The notes below the pieces were generated by a model. It ran no database searches. It was not told the DNA's origin and worked only from the letters and a program-made list of their open reading frames with translations. Made by a program: the position numbers and the translations under genes. Below, piece after piece: positions 8,832 to 16,760 of a DNA stretch of 64,000 nucleotides (positions are counted from its first letter, which is position 1; each line of letters opens with the position of its first letter). This DNA is from Maritalea sp051251695 (GTDB lineage Bacteria > Pseudomonadota > Alphaproteobacteria > Rhizobiales > Devosiaceae). The stretch covers positions 62,001 to 126,000 of the forward strand of contig NZ_JBPOEU010000008.1 of NCBI RefSeq assembly GCF_051251695.1, written 5' to 3'.

Positions 8832-8888
8832 TGATTGTTGATGTCAGGGAATTTAGGCTGTGCTCATAATTTAAGGAAGGGATTGAAC

Positions 8889-10322
8889 ATGACCAAAACG
8901 CCTACACTAACAACGACTGGTGGCGCACCAATTTCCGACAATCAAAACACACAGACTGCTGGGGAACGCGGCCCGGTTTTGATGCAGGACTATCAACTGA
9001 TTGAAAAACTTGCCCATCAAAACCGTGAGCGTATTCCTGAGCGTGCGGTTCACGCTAAAGGTTGGGGTGCGTTTGGTACGTTGACGGTTACAGAAGATAT
9101 TTCTAAATATACTCGTGCGGCAGCGCTGCAAAAGGGTGTGACGACTGATATGCTGGCGCGCTTTTCAACCGTAGCAGGTGAATTGGGTGCGGCAGATGCG
9201 GAACGTGATGTTCGTGGGTTTGCGCTCAAATTCTACACCCAAGAGGGAAACTGGGACTTGGTTGGCAACAACACACCTGTGTTCTTTGTTCGAGACCCGA
9301 TGAAATTTCCAGACTTCATCCATACGCAAAAACGGCATCCGAGGACAAACTTGCGCTCAAGCACGGCGATGTGGGACTTTTGGTCCCTTTCACCCGAGAG
9401 CTTGCATCAAGTTACCATTTTGATGTCAGATCGCGGATTGCCCGTCGCGCCGATGTATATGAATGGTTATGGGTCACACACCTTTTCCATGTGGAATGCG
9501 GATGGCGAGCGTGTTTGGGTGAAGTTTCATTTCAAAACCCATCAAGGCCACAAACACTACACAAATGCGGAAGCAAGCAAGGTTGTGGGTGAGAGCCGCG
9601 AGACTTATCAAGAGGAGCTGTTTGGCACCATTGATCGGGGGGAGTTTCCGAAGTGGCGTGTTTGCATTCAAGTCATGAGTGAAGAACAGGCGAACGATAC
9701 CTCGTTCAATCCATTTGATTTGACCAAAGTCTGGCCACATGGGGATTATCCGTTGATTGATGTTGGTGTGATGGAATTGAACCGCAACGCTGATAACTAT
9801 TTTGCGCAGATCGAACAAGCAGCGTTTTCACCATCCAACGTTGTGCCAGGCATTGGATATTCGCCGGATAAAATGTTGCAAGCGCGGGTCTTCTCATATG
9901 CAGACGCGCATCGATATCGGTTGGGCACGCACTATGAAGCACTGCCCGTGAACCAGCCTGTAAGTCCAGTTCATCATTATCATAAAGATGGGCAAATGAA
10001 TTTTATGGGGCAAAAAACCGGTAATGTGGATGCCTATTACGAGCCAAATAGTTTTGGCGGCGCGCATGAAGACCCGAGTGTTGCAGAGCCGCCACTGGCG
10101 GTCGAAGGGGTGGCAGATAGGCACAACCATCGGATTGGCAATGATGATTTCTCACAGCCGCGTGAACTGTTTGAATTGTTCGATGAAGGCGAAAAACAAC
10201 GCCTTTACGCCAACGTAGCCGCAGCAATGGACGGCGTACCACAAGACATTGTTGATCGTCAGCTAGCTCTATTTGCTCAGGTTCATCCTGACTATGCTGC
10301 TGGTGTTAGGTCTGCGCTTTAG
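8889..10322 (+). CDS. katA: Monofunctional heme catalase
   Basis: Decomposes hydrogen peroxide to water and oxygen. The 478-residue length fits small-subunit (clade 3) catalases. Catalytic residues are H55 (ERAVHAKGWG) and N128 (LVGNNTP), and the proximal heme ligand is Y337 in RVFSYADAHRYRLG. The ATG at 8889 is preceded by AAGGAAGG; an upstream start at 8835 would add 18 unrelated residues and run through the regulatory region. Divergent from oxyR, which points to peroxide induction. No signal peptide, so cytoplasmic. A hairpin follows the stop. The assignment is secure. Confidence 0.97.
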   Translation: MTKTPTLTTTGGAPISDNQNTQTAGERGPVLMQDYQLIEKLAHQNRERIPERAVHAKGWGAFGTLTVTEDISKYTRAAALQKGVTTDMLARFSTVAGELGAADAERDVRGFALKFYTQEGNWDLVGNNTPVFFVRDPMKFPDFIHTQKRHPRTNLRSSTAMWDFWSLSPESLHQVTILMSDRGLPVAPMYMNGYGSHTFSMWNADGERVWVKFHFKTHQGHKHYTNAEASKVVGESRETYQEELFGTIDRGEFPKWRVCIQVMSEEQANDTSFNPFDLTKVWPHGDYPLIDVGVMELNRNADNYFAQIEQAAFSPSNVVPGIGYSPDKMLQARVFSYADAHRYRLGTHYEALPVNQPVSPVHHYHKDGQMNFMGQKTGNVDAYYEPNSFGGAHEDPSVAEPPLAVEGVADRHNHRIGNDDFSQPRELFELFDEGEKQRLYANVAAAMDGVPQDIVDRQLALFAQVHPDYAAGVRSAL

Positions 10323-10343
10323 CTTTGGTCGGTTTAAAATTTG

Positions 10344-10375
10344 AGCTCGGCGCTTTGGTGCGCCGGGCTTCTTGG
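10344..10375 (+). terminator. Hairpin after katA
   Basis: Ten-base arms at 10344-10353 and 10360-10369 with one wobble pair and a 6-base loop. It lies 21 bases past the stop. The following bases (TCTTGG) have only a weak T-run. Confidence 0.6.
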
Positions 10376-10495
10376 TTAATAGTTTACCCGTTTCATTGGT
10401 GCACTTAGAGGCAAATTTGAACTAAAAGTTTCAGTGCCCTCGCATACTTGTTGTCCATAGTCACTTTCAACATCAGGGATTTTGGAGGTGATATT

Positions 10496-11629
10496 GTGGA
10501 AAGTACTAGTGGTAAAGGGTCAGCGTTTTCGAACTTTCATGTTTTGAACAATCGTTCAGACAGTATCGAATGTGCTGCGCTTATGCGGAACATGGCGAAA
10601 CTATTTCACCATGTTGTAGATCGCTGTGACGATGAGCAAATCGCGAAATATGATGAAGTATTATGTCAATTGGCTGAGGTCGTTGAAGCAGAAGCGCGTG
10701 CAGAGGTGGCAAAATTACTCGCACCCTTAAGCCGAGCGCCTGGTGCGGTGGTTATTAAGTTGGCACACGATGAAATTGAAGTTGCTGCGCCATTGCTTGA
10801 GTTCTCAAGTGTTCTTTCGGACGATGATTTGATTGAGATTGTTCAAGGACAATCTGATGAACATCGTTGGGCTATTGCTGGACGTAATCCCGTTACAGAC
10901 CGAGTTGGTTCTGAAATCGTTGAATGCGCGGATAGCAGTGCGATATTGCGGTTGGTTGAAAACAAGAACGCGCAAATTGGCCAACAAACGGGTTCAGGAT
11001 TGATCGCCCGTGCGGCAAATGACAAGTCAATTGCCGCAAGCCTTGGAAATCGCCGGGACGTAAATTGGAAAGAAATTCATTCACGTCTATCTGCTGCTGG
11101 CCAAAGCGCCTTAAAGCAGCTTTCAGACGCGAACATTGACGTTGATGAAGAAAAGATTGTCGACGCACAGTCTGTTGTTCTCAACCGGGTACGCAACGAA
11201 GTTGGCTTTAACGCAACCGAGTGGAAAATGGCTTGGGGACAAGTGAAGGCGCTTGCGGATCGTCGGCAGTTTAATTTGAAATCAGTTGAACGGTTTTGCC
11301 GGTTTGGCTATGGCCATCATGTCGCAAGTTCATTGGCAATCTTGCTGCGGATAAAACCTGAAGTCTTGATCAAGTGGCTCGCCACACAAGACACCAGCGC
11401 CGTAACCGTCGCTGTTCGCGCAATGAATTTTAAACCTGACCTGTTCAAGCAGATATTTTCATCACTGCCTTGGCGCGACAAAGTCTCGGTCGAAGACGCC
11501 GAAGAATCTGTCATCAAATATGATTTGCTTTCGCAAAAAGATGCACATGATATTTTTGAGATGTGGAGAGCCCATTCGTTCGCGAAAAAGGGCAGCCCAG
11601 AACGGCAACAGTCCGTAAACGTTGCTTAG
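10496..11629 (+). CDS. DUF2336-domain protein
   Basis: A 377-residue protein resembling DUF2336 proteins, an alphaproteobacterial family of unknown function built from helical repeats. Leucine- and alanine-rich helices such as LLEFSSVLSDDDLIEIV and the segment HRWAIAGRNPVTDRVGSEIVE are typical. No membrane segment, signal peptide or catalytic motif is visible. The GTG at 10496 was chosen because a near-perfect Shine-Dalgarno (GGAGGTGAT, 10484-10492) ends just before it; a TTG at 10448 would give 16 more residues but has no such site. It stands alone between katA and a convergent arsR-type gene. Function unknown. Confidence 0.8.
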   Translation: MESTSGKGSAFSNFHVLNNRSDSIECAALMRNMAKLFHHVVDRCDDEQIAKYDEVLCQLAEVVEAEARAEVAKLLAPLSRAPGAVVIKLAHDEIEVAAPLLEFSSVLSDDDLIEIVQGQSDEHRWAIAGRNPVTDRVGSEIVECADSSAILRLVENKNAQIGQQTGSGLIARAANDKSIAASLGNRRDVNWKEIHSRLSAAGQSALKQLSDANIDVDEEKIVDAQSVVLNRVRNEVGFNATEWKMAWGQVKALADRRQFNLKSVERFCRFGYGHHVASSLAILLRIKPEVLIKWLATQDTSAVTVAVRAMNFKPDLFKQIFSSLPWRDKVSVEDAEESVIKYDLLSQKDAHDIFEMWRAHSFAKKGSPERQQSVNVA

Positions 11630-11641
11630 TCTTTTCTCTAT

Positions 11642-11679
11642 TTTTAAAAAAGTTAGCTGAACGGGCTACCCGTTCAGCT
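11642..11679 (-). terminator. Terminator of the ArsR gene, overlapping its stop codon
   Basis: A perfect 11-base stem (11655-11665 with 11669-11679, loop of 3) is followed on the minus strand by a T-rich run (about 11642-11651). The right arm lies inside the last codons of the ArsR gene. The same hairpin could also stop readthrough from the DUF2336 gene. Confidence 0.75.
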
Positions 11680-11974
11680 TTAACCATTCGGCAACTTGTG
11701 AAAGTGCGGTTTTATCGAGTGAGCAAATTCGCCACTGTCGATCAATACGTCTTTCGATCACACCTGCAGATTCTAGAACCCGCAAATGTCTGGATATTGC
11801 TGGAGCTGTGATTGCATATGGCTCGCTTAGTGCGCCAACCGACTGCTCTCCTTTAGATGAAAGTTGCTCTACAATTGAGATCCTAATTGGATCTGATAGT
11901 GCGTTAAGGATACCGCAAAGCCGGAGCTTTTTCGCATCTATTTCCTTAACAGTTGCGTGACCTTGTTTTGTCAT
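11666..11974 (-). CDS. ArsR-family transcriptional repressor
   Basis: A 102-residue winged-helix protein of the ArsR/SmtB type. The core reads LNALSDPIRISIVEQL, then the recognition helix ITAPAISRHLRVLESAGVIERR and wing RQWRICSLD. The usual metal-binding cysteine motif (ELCVCDL) is absent: the equivalent stretch is EQSVGALSEPY, so it probably senses something other than arsenic or zinc. Members with this type of sequence often pair with SRPBCC/AHSA1 proteins, but no such gene is next to it here. It is divergent from the ArsR-methyltransferase gene, sharing the 158-base gap. Target unknown. Confidence 0.85.
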   Translation of the reverse strand: MTKQGHATVKEIDAKKLRLCGILNALSDPIRISIVEQLSSKGEQSVGALSEPYAITAPAISRHLRVLESAGVIERRIDRQWRICSLDKTALSQVAEWLKLNG

Positions 11975-12088
11975 CTTGTTTACGACTCTTATTTAATCTT
12001 TGATTTAATTGATGTTTTTGTTATTGAGGTCGTTTATTTTGGCAGTAGAATTGGTTTAACCTATTTCGTTGCCAAATTCTGTAATTGG

Positions 12089-12110
12089 GATATAAAGATA
12101 CCTTTATATC
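12089..12110. promoter_or_regulatory. Perfect palindrome upstream of the ArsR-methyltransferase/metF genes
   Basis: Nine-base arms GATATAAAG (12089-12097) and CTTTATATC (12102-12110) flank ATAC. The site lies 22 bases before the chosen GTG start. Its ATAAAG/CTTTAT core resembles, from memory, sites of SahR, the ArsR-family S-adenosylhomocysteine-responsive regulator of methionine metabolism. Binding by the downstream ArsR fusion is inferred from position and symmetry. Confidence 0.65.
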
Positions 12111-12132
12111 TAATGTTTGCTTGGGGCAACTT

Positions 12133-13083
12133 GTGACGGCGCTTATAGAATTTGTGGAAATTTTGCGGGCAGCGGGGGAAATTACCCGGCTGCGCTTGCT
12201 TGCGCTGCTCTCGGAAAGCGAGCTGTCAGTAAAAGACCTTACAGAGATTTTGGACCAAAGTCAGCCCCGCGTTTCGCGTCATCTCAGGCTTTTGACCGAA
12301 TCGGGCCTTGTTACTCGCCATGCCGAGGGGGCTTGGGCGTTTTTTCGGCTTTCCGACGAACCCGGTGCATCCATCTTGGTGGAGCACTTGCTTGAGCAAT
12401 TGGACCGGACCGATACGGTGCTTCAAGCAGATGTGGGTCGGCTTGATGCTGTTCGACGTGATCACCGGGCGCGCGCGGCCACGTATTTTTCTAAAGTTGC
12501 TAAAGATTGGGACCGGGTGCGGTCTCTACATGCGCCCGAATCTGCTGTTGAACAGGCCATTTTGGATATGATGGATGGTCAGCGAGCCGAGCTCTTTATC
12601 GATTTGGGCACTGGTACCGGTCGGATGCTCGAGCTTTTGGATGGGCACTTCAAAAAAGGCGTCGGCATTGATTCAAGTCGCGAGATGATTTCTGTTGCAC
12701 GTTCGAAGTTTGAAAATACGGGTCAACAGCACGTATTTGTGCGACTTGGCGATATCGGCCAATTGGAAGAATATCGTGCGAGTGCAGATTTTGTGATGTT
12801 GCACCAAGTTTTGCATCATTTCGATGATCCTGGACAAGCTTTGCAAAATGCGCGCTACACATTAAAGCCGGGCGGCAAAATTGCGGTGGTGGATTTCATG
12901 CCGCACGAGCTTGAATTTTTACGCGAAGAGCAAGCGCACCGACGTCTTGGACTGTCCCATGCGCAAATGGTTGCGTGGGCAGGCGCTGCGAATTTACGCG
13001 TATCGAGCCACAAAGAAATTCCGCACAACAAACCGGGTGGTGGTTTGACGGTGTGCATTTGGCATTTAACAGATCAATCCTGA
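12133..13083 (+). CDS. ArsR-family regulator fused to a SAM-dependent methyltransferase domain
   Basis: A two-domain protein of about 316 residues. The N-terminal 80 residues form an ArsR winged helix (ILRAAGEITRLRLLALL, then QPRVSRHLRLLTESGLV). The rest is a class I methyltransferase with motif I FIDLGTGTGR at about 155-164 and a later LHQVLHHFDDP segment. It sits 19 bases upstream of metF, so a role in controlling the methionine/SAM cycle is likely, with the methyltransferase fold possibly serving as SAM or SAH sensor. Start choice: a TTG at 12085 would place the palindromic operator inside the coding region, so the GTG at 12133, with GGGG 6 bases upstream, is preferred. Whether it also methylates a substrate is open. 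Confidence 0.85.
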   Translation: MTALIEFVEILRAAGEITRLRLLALLSESELSVKDLTEILDQSQPRVSRHLRLLTESGLVTRHAEGAWAFFRLSDEPGASILVEHLLEQLDRTDTVLQADVGRLDAVRRDHRARAATYFSKVAKDWDRVRSLHAPESAVEQAILDMMDGQRAELFIDLGTGTGRMLELLDGHFKKGVGIDSSREMISVARSKFENTGQQHVFVRLGDIGQLEEYRASADFVMLHQVLHHFDDPGQALQNARYTLKPGGKIAVVDFMPHELEFLREEQAHRRLGLSHAQMVAWAGAANLRVSSHKEIPHNKPGGGLTVCIWHLTDQS

Positions 13084-13102
13084 AACGGACTGGAATAGAA
13101 CT

Positions 13103-14014
13103 ATGAGTGATACGCCAATTTCAAGCCAACCGAAGCGACTTTCGCGTCAATCGGGCTATGAGTTTGAAAAACTTCAATTGTCTTTTGAGTTTTTCCCACC
13201 AAAATCTGACAAAATGGAAGAACGGTTTTGGCAGGCGATGGATAAATTGGCGCCAATGAAGCCTCGGTTTGTTTCTGTGACTTATGGGGCAGGTGGCACC
13301 ACCCGCGACCGAACAACACGCATTGTTTCTCGTATTGAAAAAGATACTGGAGTAAATGCGGCAGCTCATTTGACATGTGTTGGGGCGTCAAAGGAAGAAG
13401 TTGGCGATGTTATTCGAGGCTATCAAGAAGCCGGTATTTCAAGAATTGTTGCCTTGCGCGGCGATCCACCCGAAGGGGTTGGTATGCCATTTGAGGCCCA
13501 TCCAGACGGCTATAAAAGCGCTGCAGAACTGGTTGCGGGTATTCGCGAAATCGGGAATTTTGATATTTCAGTGGCTTGCTATCCGGAAATGCACCCGCAA
13601 AGCCCACATTGGCAAGAAGATATAGCAAATCTGAAACGGAAAATCGATGCCGGTGCGAACCGTGCCATCACGCAAATGTTTTTTGATAATACCGACTATT
13701 TGAGGTTTGTTGACCGGGCACGAAATGCGGGTATTCACGCACCAATTGTTGCCGGTATTCAGCCCATTCATAACTTTACGCAGGTCGCAAGTTTTGCAAA
13801 ACGCTGTGGCACAAGCGTACCGGATTGGTTGGCGGACAGGTTTGACGGCTTGGAAGATGATCCAGAAACCCACGCGCTGGTGGCTGCGGCAGTGGCCGCA
13901 GAGCAGGTTACTGAGCTGGTGGATCGTGGGGTCACTGAGTTCCATTTTTACACCATGAACCGGTCATCTCTGGTGTTTGCGCTAGCACGGTTGCTCGGAC
14001 GGCGTCCGGCGTAA
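13103..14014 (+). CDS. metF: 5,10-Methylenetetrahydrofolate reductase
   Basis: FAD enzyme that reduces methylenetetrahydrofolate to 5-methyltetrahydrofolate, the methyl donor for methionine synthesis. At 303 residues it has normal length. The N-terminal LSFEFFPPK motif carries the catalytic glutamate at residue 29, and VTYGAGGTTRD, HLTCVGAS and ALRGDPP match the TIM-barrel active site and FAD-binding segments. It follows the ArsR-methyltransferase gene by 19 bases, with which it presumably forms an operon controlled by the palindrome at 12089. No other methionine gene is nearby. The assignment is secure. Confidence 0.96.
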   Translation: MSDTPISSQPKRLSRQSGYEFEKLQLSFEFFPPKSDKMEERFWQAMDKLAPMKPRFVSVTYGAGGTTRDRTTRIVSRIEKDTGVNAAAHLTCVGASKEEVGDVIRGYQEAGISRIVALRGDPPEGVGMPFEAHPDGYKSAAELVAGIREIGNFDISVACYPEMHPQSPHWQEDIANLKRKIDAGANRAITQMFFDNTDYLRFVDRARNAGIHAPIVAGIQPIHNFTQVASFAKRCGTSVPDWLADRFDGLEDDPETHALVAAAVAAEQVTELVDRGVTEFHFYTMNRSSLVFALARLLGRRPA

Positions 14015-14109
14015 ATCGTCGCAATTTTTGATTTCGCCCTAGAAAGGGCCGAAAATTGTTCTATATCTAGGCCAATCGAGCATGCCGCTCGGTTGGTGAG
14101 GGGCAACAC

Positions 14110-14808
14110 ATGTCAGTTTGGCAAATTATTTCGGAAAAGATCGGTTCCTTTTCAAATGGAACCGGAATTGCGGGATCGCTTGCCCAACTTTTTGACCCTG
14201 AAAATTGGTTGCTCGGCGGCAAAGATGCGGCATTTACCCTGTCTTTGGTTGCCTTGTCAGCGAAAATGGCTGCTGCAGACGGTGTTGTTACCGCCGATGA
14301 AATTCGAGCATTTAGGGAAAATGTGCAAATCCCAGCTGGTGCTGAGGTTCAAGTTGAGCGCATTTTTGATTTGGCCCAGCAAGATGTTGCAGGCTTTGAA
14401 TCTTATGCCAAACGCATTGCGCGTCTTTTTCAAGATGATCACGGCGCGTTAGAACATGTGTTGGATGGTCTTTTTCATATTGCAGAGGCTGATGGGCTAA
14501 TTCATGAAGACGAATTGCGCTATTTGCAGGTGGTCGGCGAAATCTTTGGCTTAAACGACGAAGAGTTTTCGCGCTTGGCGGCACGTCACGTTATGCTTTC
14601 TGATGTGGATCCCTATTTTTTACTCGGCGTTGACCCAGACGTTAGTGATCGTGAATTGAAAATCGCCTATCGGAAATTGGTCAGTGAACATCACCCGGAT
14701 CGTTTGATCGCCAAGGGGGTGCCGAGCGAATTAGTGCAGGTCACAACGAAGAAATTGGCAGTGATTAACACCGCTTACGATTCAATATTGGATTCTCGTT
14801 CTTCATAG
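14110..14808 (+). CDS. TerB and J-domain protein (DjlA-like co-chaperone)
   Basis: A 232-residue protein with an N-terminal TerB-like helical domain (about 38-165) and a C-terminal J domain (about 168-230). The TerB part has two repeated acidic turns, AAADGVVTADEI and AEADGLIHEDEL, typical of TerB/DjlA. The J domain carries the HPD triad at 195-197 needed to stimulate DnaK ATPase. E. coli DjlA has an N-terminal membrane anchor; here there is no convincing membrane helix, so it is probably cytoplasmic or peripheral. It lies directly upstream of the RNase P RNA gene. Confidence 0.88.
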   Translation: MSVWQIISEKIGSFSNGTGIAGSLAQLFDPENWLLGGKDAAFTLSLVALSAKMAAADGVVTADEIRAFRENVQIPAGAEVQVERIFDLAQQDVAGFESYAKRIARLFQDDHGALEHVLDGLFHIAEADGLIHEDELRYLQVVGEIFGLNDEEFSRLAARHVMLSDVDPYFLLGVDPDVSDRELKIAYRKLVSEHHPDRLIAKGVPSELVQVTTKKLAVINTAYDSILDSRSS

Positions 14809-14862
14809 TTGTTAAGCGTTCGCTGCTTGACGTTTTAACTTTCACCCCATAAGTCATCCGCA

Positions 14863-15243
14863 GTCAGTTGGTTGGGCAGTCGCTGTTGCGCGAGCAATGG
14901 AGGAAAGTCCGGACTCTAAGGAAACACGGTGCCGGGTAACGCCCGGCGGGGGCGACCCCAGGGAAAGTGCCACAGAAAACAAACCGCCACGCTTTGGCGT
15001 GGTCAGGGTGAAAAGGTGCGGTAAGAGCGCACCGCAAGGTCGGTAACGAGCTTGGCAGGGTAAACCCCACCGAGAGCAAAACCAAATAGGGATGGCGTGG
15101 TCGCAAGACCGACCGGTTTTCAGGTTAGTCATCCGGGTAGGTTGCATGAGGTATTCTGGTAACAGATGCCCAAGATGAATGGCTGTCGCGCATAGTTTAA
15201 CTATGCCCTACAAAATCCGGCTTACAGACCAACTGGCTTTTTT
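14863..15243 (+). ncRNA. rnpB: RNase P RNA (class A)
   Basis: The catalytic RNA of RNase P, which makes the mature 5' ends of tRNAs. Conserved core landmarks are visible: GAGGAAAGTCCGGACT near 14899, ACAGAAA, AAGGTGCGGTAAGAGCGCACC, and the terminal AGATGAATGGCTGTC block near 15175. The P1 helix closes between CAGTTGGT (14865-14872) and ACCAACTG (15228-15235). A T-run at 15238-15243 follows P1 immediately and probably terminates transcription. Exact ends are estimated from P1 and the T-run. It lies between the J-domain gene and the dcw cluster. Confidence 0.96.
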
Positions 15244-15405
15244 CTCTCATTTGAATCAAATGCAACACAAAATTAAGGCTCATTTGGGAAAATGCCTAAG
15301 AGGCTTGCACCAGGTTTGGGTGCGGCCAATGTTTTAGTAACAACGCCAAGTTCGGCGCTAGGGAGTACTGCCGGTCGTGTTTTATTGCACCCGGCGTAAT
15401 ATTGT

Positions 15406-16386
15406 TTGGCGGATCAATCACCACATATTTCAGTTCTTTTGGATGAAGTTGTTCGCTCAATTTCCCCATTGTCGGACAAGCATATTGTGGATGGGACATT
15501 TGGCGCAGGTGGTTATTCGCGAACGTTTTTGGCCGCAGGGGCAAACGTTACCGCAATCGATCGCGACCCCAACGTACTACCATTTGCTGAAAACCTTTCG
15601 GATGAGTTTGGAAGCAAGTTTAAGTTCGTTCAAGGTCGATTTGCTGACCTTGAGGCACTTGCCGCGCAAAATCATTTTGAGGCGCCCGATGCAGTTGTGT
15701 TGGATATTGGCGTAAGTTCTATGCAGTTGGATGAGGGGGAACGCGGCTTTTCATTTATGCGCGATGGTCCGCTTGATATGCGTATGGAGCAAAGCGGCGA
15801 GAGTGCATCCGATATTGTCAATGAACGCGACGAACGCGAAATTTCAGATATTCTGTTTGAGTTGGGTGAAGAGCGGCGCGCGCGGCAAATCGCCAGCGCT
15901 ATCGTTGCGCAGCGAGAAATAGAACCATTTACCACAACGAAACAACTCGCGGACCTTATCAGCGAGAAGCTTGGCCGCAAGCCCGGTGGCAGCCACCCGG
16001 CAACCAAAAGTTTTCAGGCCCTACGCATTGCTGTAAATGCGGAATATGGCCAACTGGTTCGGGGTTTGTTTGCTGCAGAAGAATTGTTGCCAGCAGGCGG
16101 CGTACTTGCCGTTGTGAGTTTTCATTCAGTTGAGGACCGTATGGTGAAGCGATTTTTTAAACCGCAGGAAAAGGGCTCTCGTCACGCGCCAATGCATGAC
16201 AAAGCCGCGTCACCTTGGGGTCAAATTTCAAAGCCAATTCGGTCGAGTGAAGCTGAATTGGAGCAAAATCCAAGGGCGCGATCTGCGACTTTGCGGTTTG
16301 CAACACGTAACAAAGAAGCTGCCCGTACGCTGAGCATTGAAGGATTGGGTGTGCCGGGATATGCGCGACGGGAGTTTTCGACCTGA
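15406..16386 (+). CDS. rsmH: 16S rRNA (cytosine-1402-N4)-methyltransferase RsmH (MraW)
   Basis: Methylates N4 of C1402 in 16S rRNA and is the first gene of this dcw cluster. The N-terminal HISVLLDEVVRSI and the SAM-binding VDGTFGAGGYSR are diagnostic, as is GGSHPATKSFQALRIAVN. The length of 326 residues is normal. The start is a TTG: a stop codon lies in frame 9 bases upstream and there is no ATG or GTG before the conserved N-terminus, and no clear Shine-Dalgarno. mraZ, which usually precedes it, is absent. The stop overlaps the ftsL start by one base. Confidence 0.95.
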   Translation: MADQSPHISVLLDEVVRSISPLSDKHIVDGTFGAGGYSRTFLAAGANVTAIDRDPNVLPFAENLSDEFGSKFKFVQGRFADLEALAAQNHFEAPDAVVLDIGVSSMQLDEGERGFSFMRDGPLDMRMEQSGESASDIVNERDEREISDILFELGEERRARQIASAIVAQREIEPFTTTKQLADLISEKLGRKPGGSHPATKSFQALRIAVNAEYGQLVRGLFAAEELLPAGGVLAVVSFHSVEDRMVKRFFKPQEKGSRHAPMHDKAASPWGQISKPIRSSEAELEQNPRARSATLRFATRNKEAARTLSIEGLGVPGYARREFST

Positions 16387-16760
16387 TGCGCGCATTTAAC
16401 TTCCTTTTGCTTTGCACGAGCTTTGTGGCTCTTATTTTGGTCTATGGACAAAAATATCGAACCGAAGACGTTCAGTCGCAAGTGATTGAACTACAACGAG
16501 ATATTACGTCGCAAAAACAAATACTGAATTCATTGGATGCGGATTGGGCGTATCTTAATCAGCCAGCGCGATTGCAATCCATTGTTGACCGACATGCTGA
16601 AACGCTTGGCATTGCGCCGATTGTCGTCGCCCAATATGGCTCATTGAGTGATGTGCCGATGCGCCCAGCAGCGCCAGATAGTGATGGTTTGGATGCACTA
16701 TTAATGTCGCTTGAAGCAGGTATCGATCCAAACGATCAAGAAGAGTTGGTTGGCCAATGA
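16386..16760 (+). CDS. ftsL: Cell-division protein FtsL
   Basis: A small bitopic divisome protein of 124 residues: a short cytoplasmic start, one membrane helix at about residues 4-21 (FNFLLLCTSFVALILVYG), then a periplasmic coiled coil from about 27 to 60 with heptad-like leucines and isoleucines (VIELQRDITSQKQILNSL). It scaffolds FtsQ and FtsB and helps to activate FtsW/FtsI. Sequence identity in this family is low, so the call rests on topology and position between rsmH and ftsI. A TGATG overlap with rsmH and a 4-base overlap with ftsI show tight coupling. Confidence 0.88.
   Translation: MRAFNFLLLCTSFVALILVYGQKYRTEDVQSQVIELQRDITSQKQILNSLDADWAYLNQPARLQSIVDRHAETLGIAPIVVAQYGSLSDVPMRPAAPDSDGLDALLMSLEAGIDPNDQEELVGQ

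Noticed and set aside
12085..12132. TTG start at 12085 for the ArsR-methyltransferase gene
   Set aside because: It would put the palindromic operator inside the coding region; the family-like sequence begins near the GTG at 12133.
11975..12132. SAM or SAH riboswitch before metF
   Set aside because: No conserved riboswitch core was recognised; the palindrome gives a simpler DNA-operator explanation.
15244..15405. Possible mraZ remnant before rsmH
   Set aside because: No MraZ-like frame on either strand and no regularly spaced TGGG repeats.
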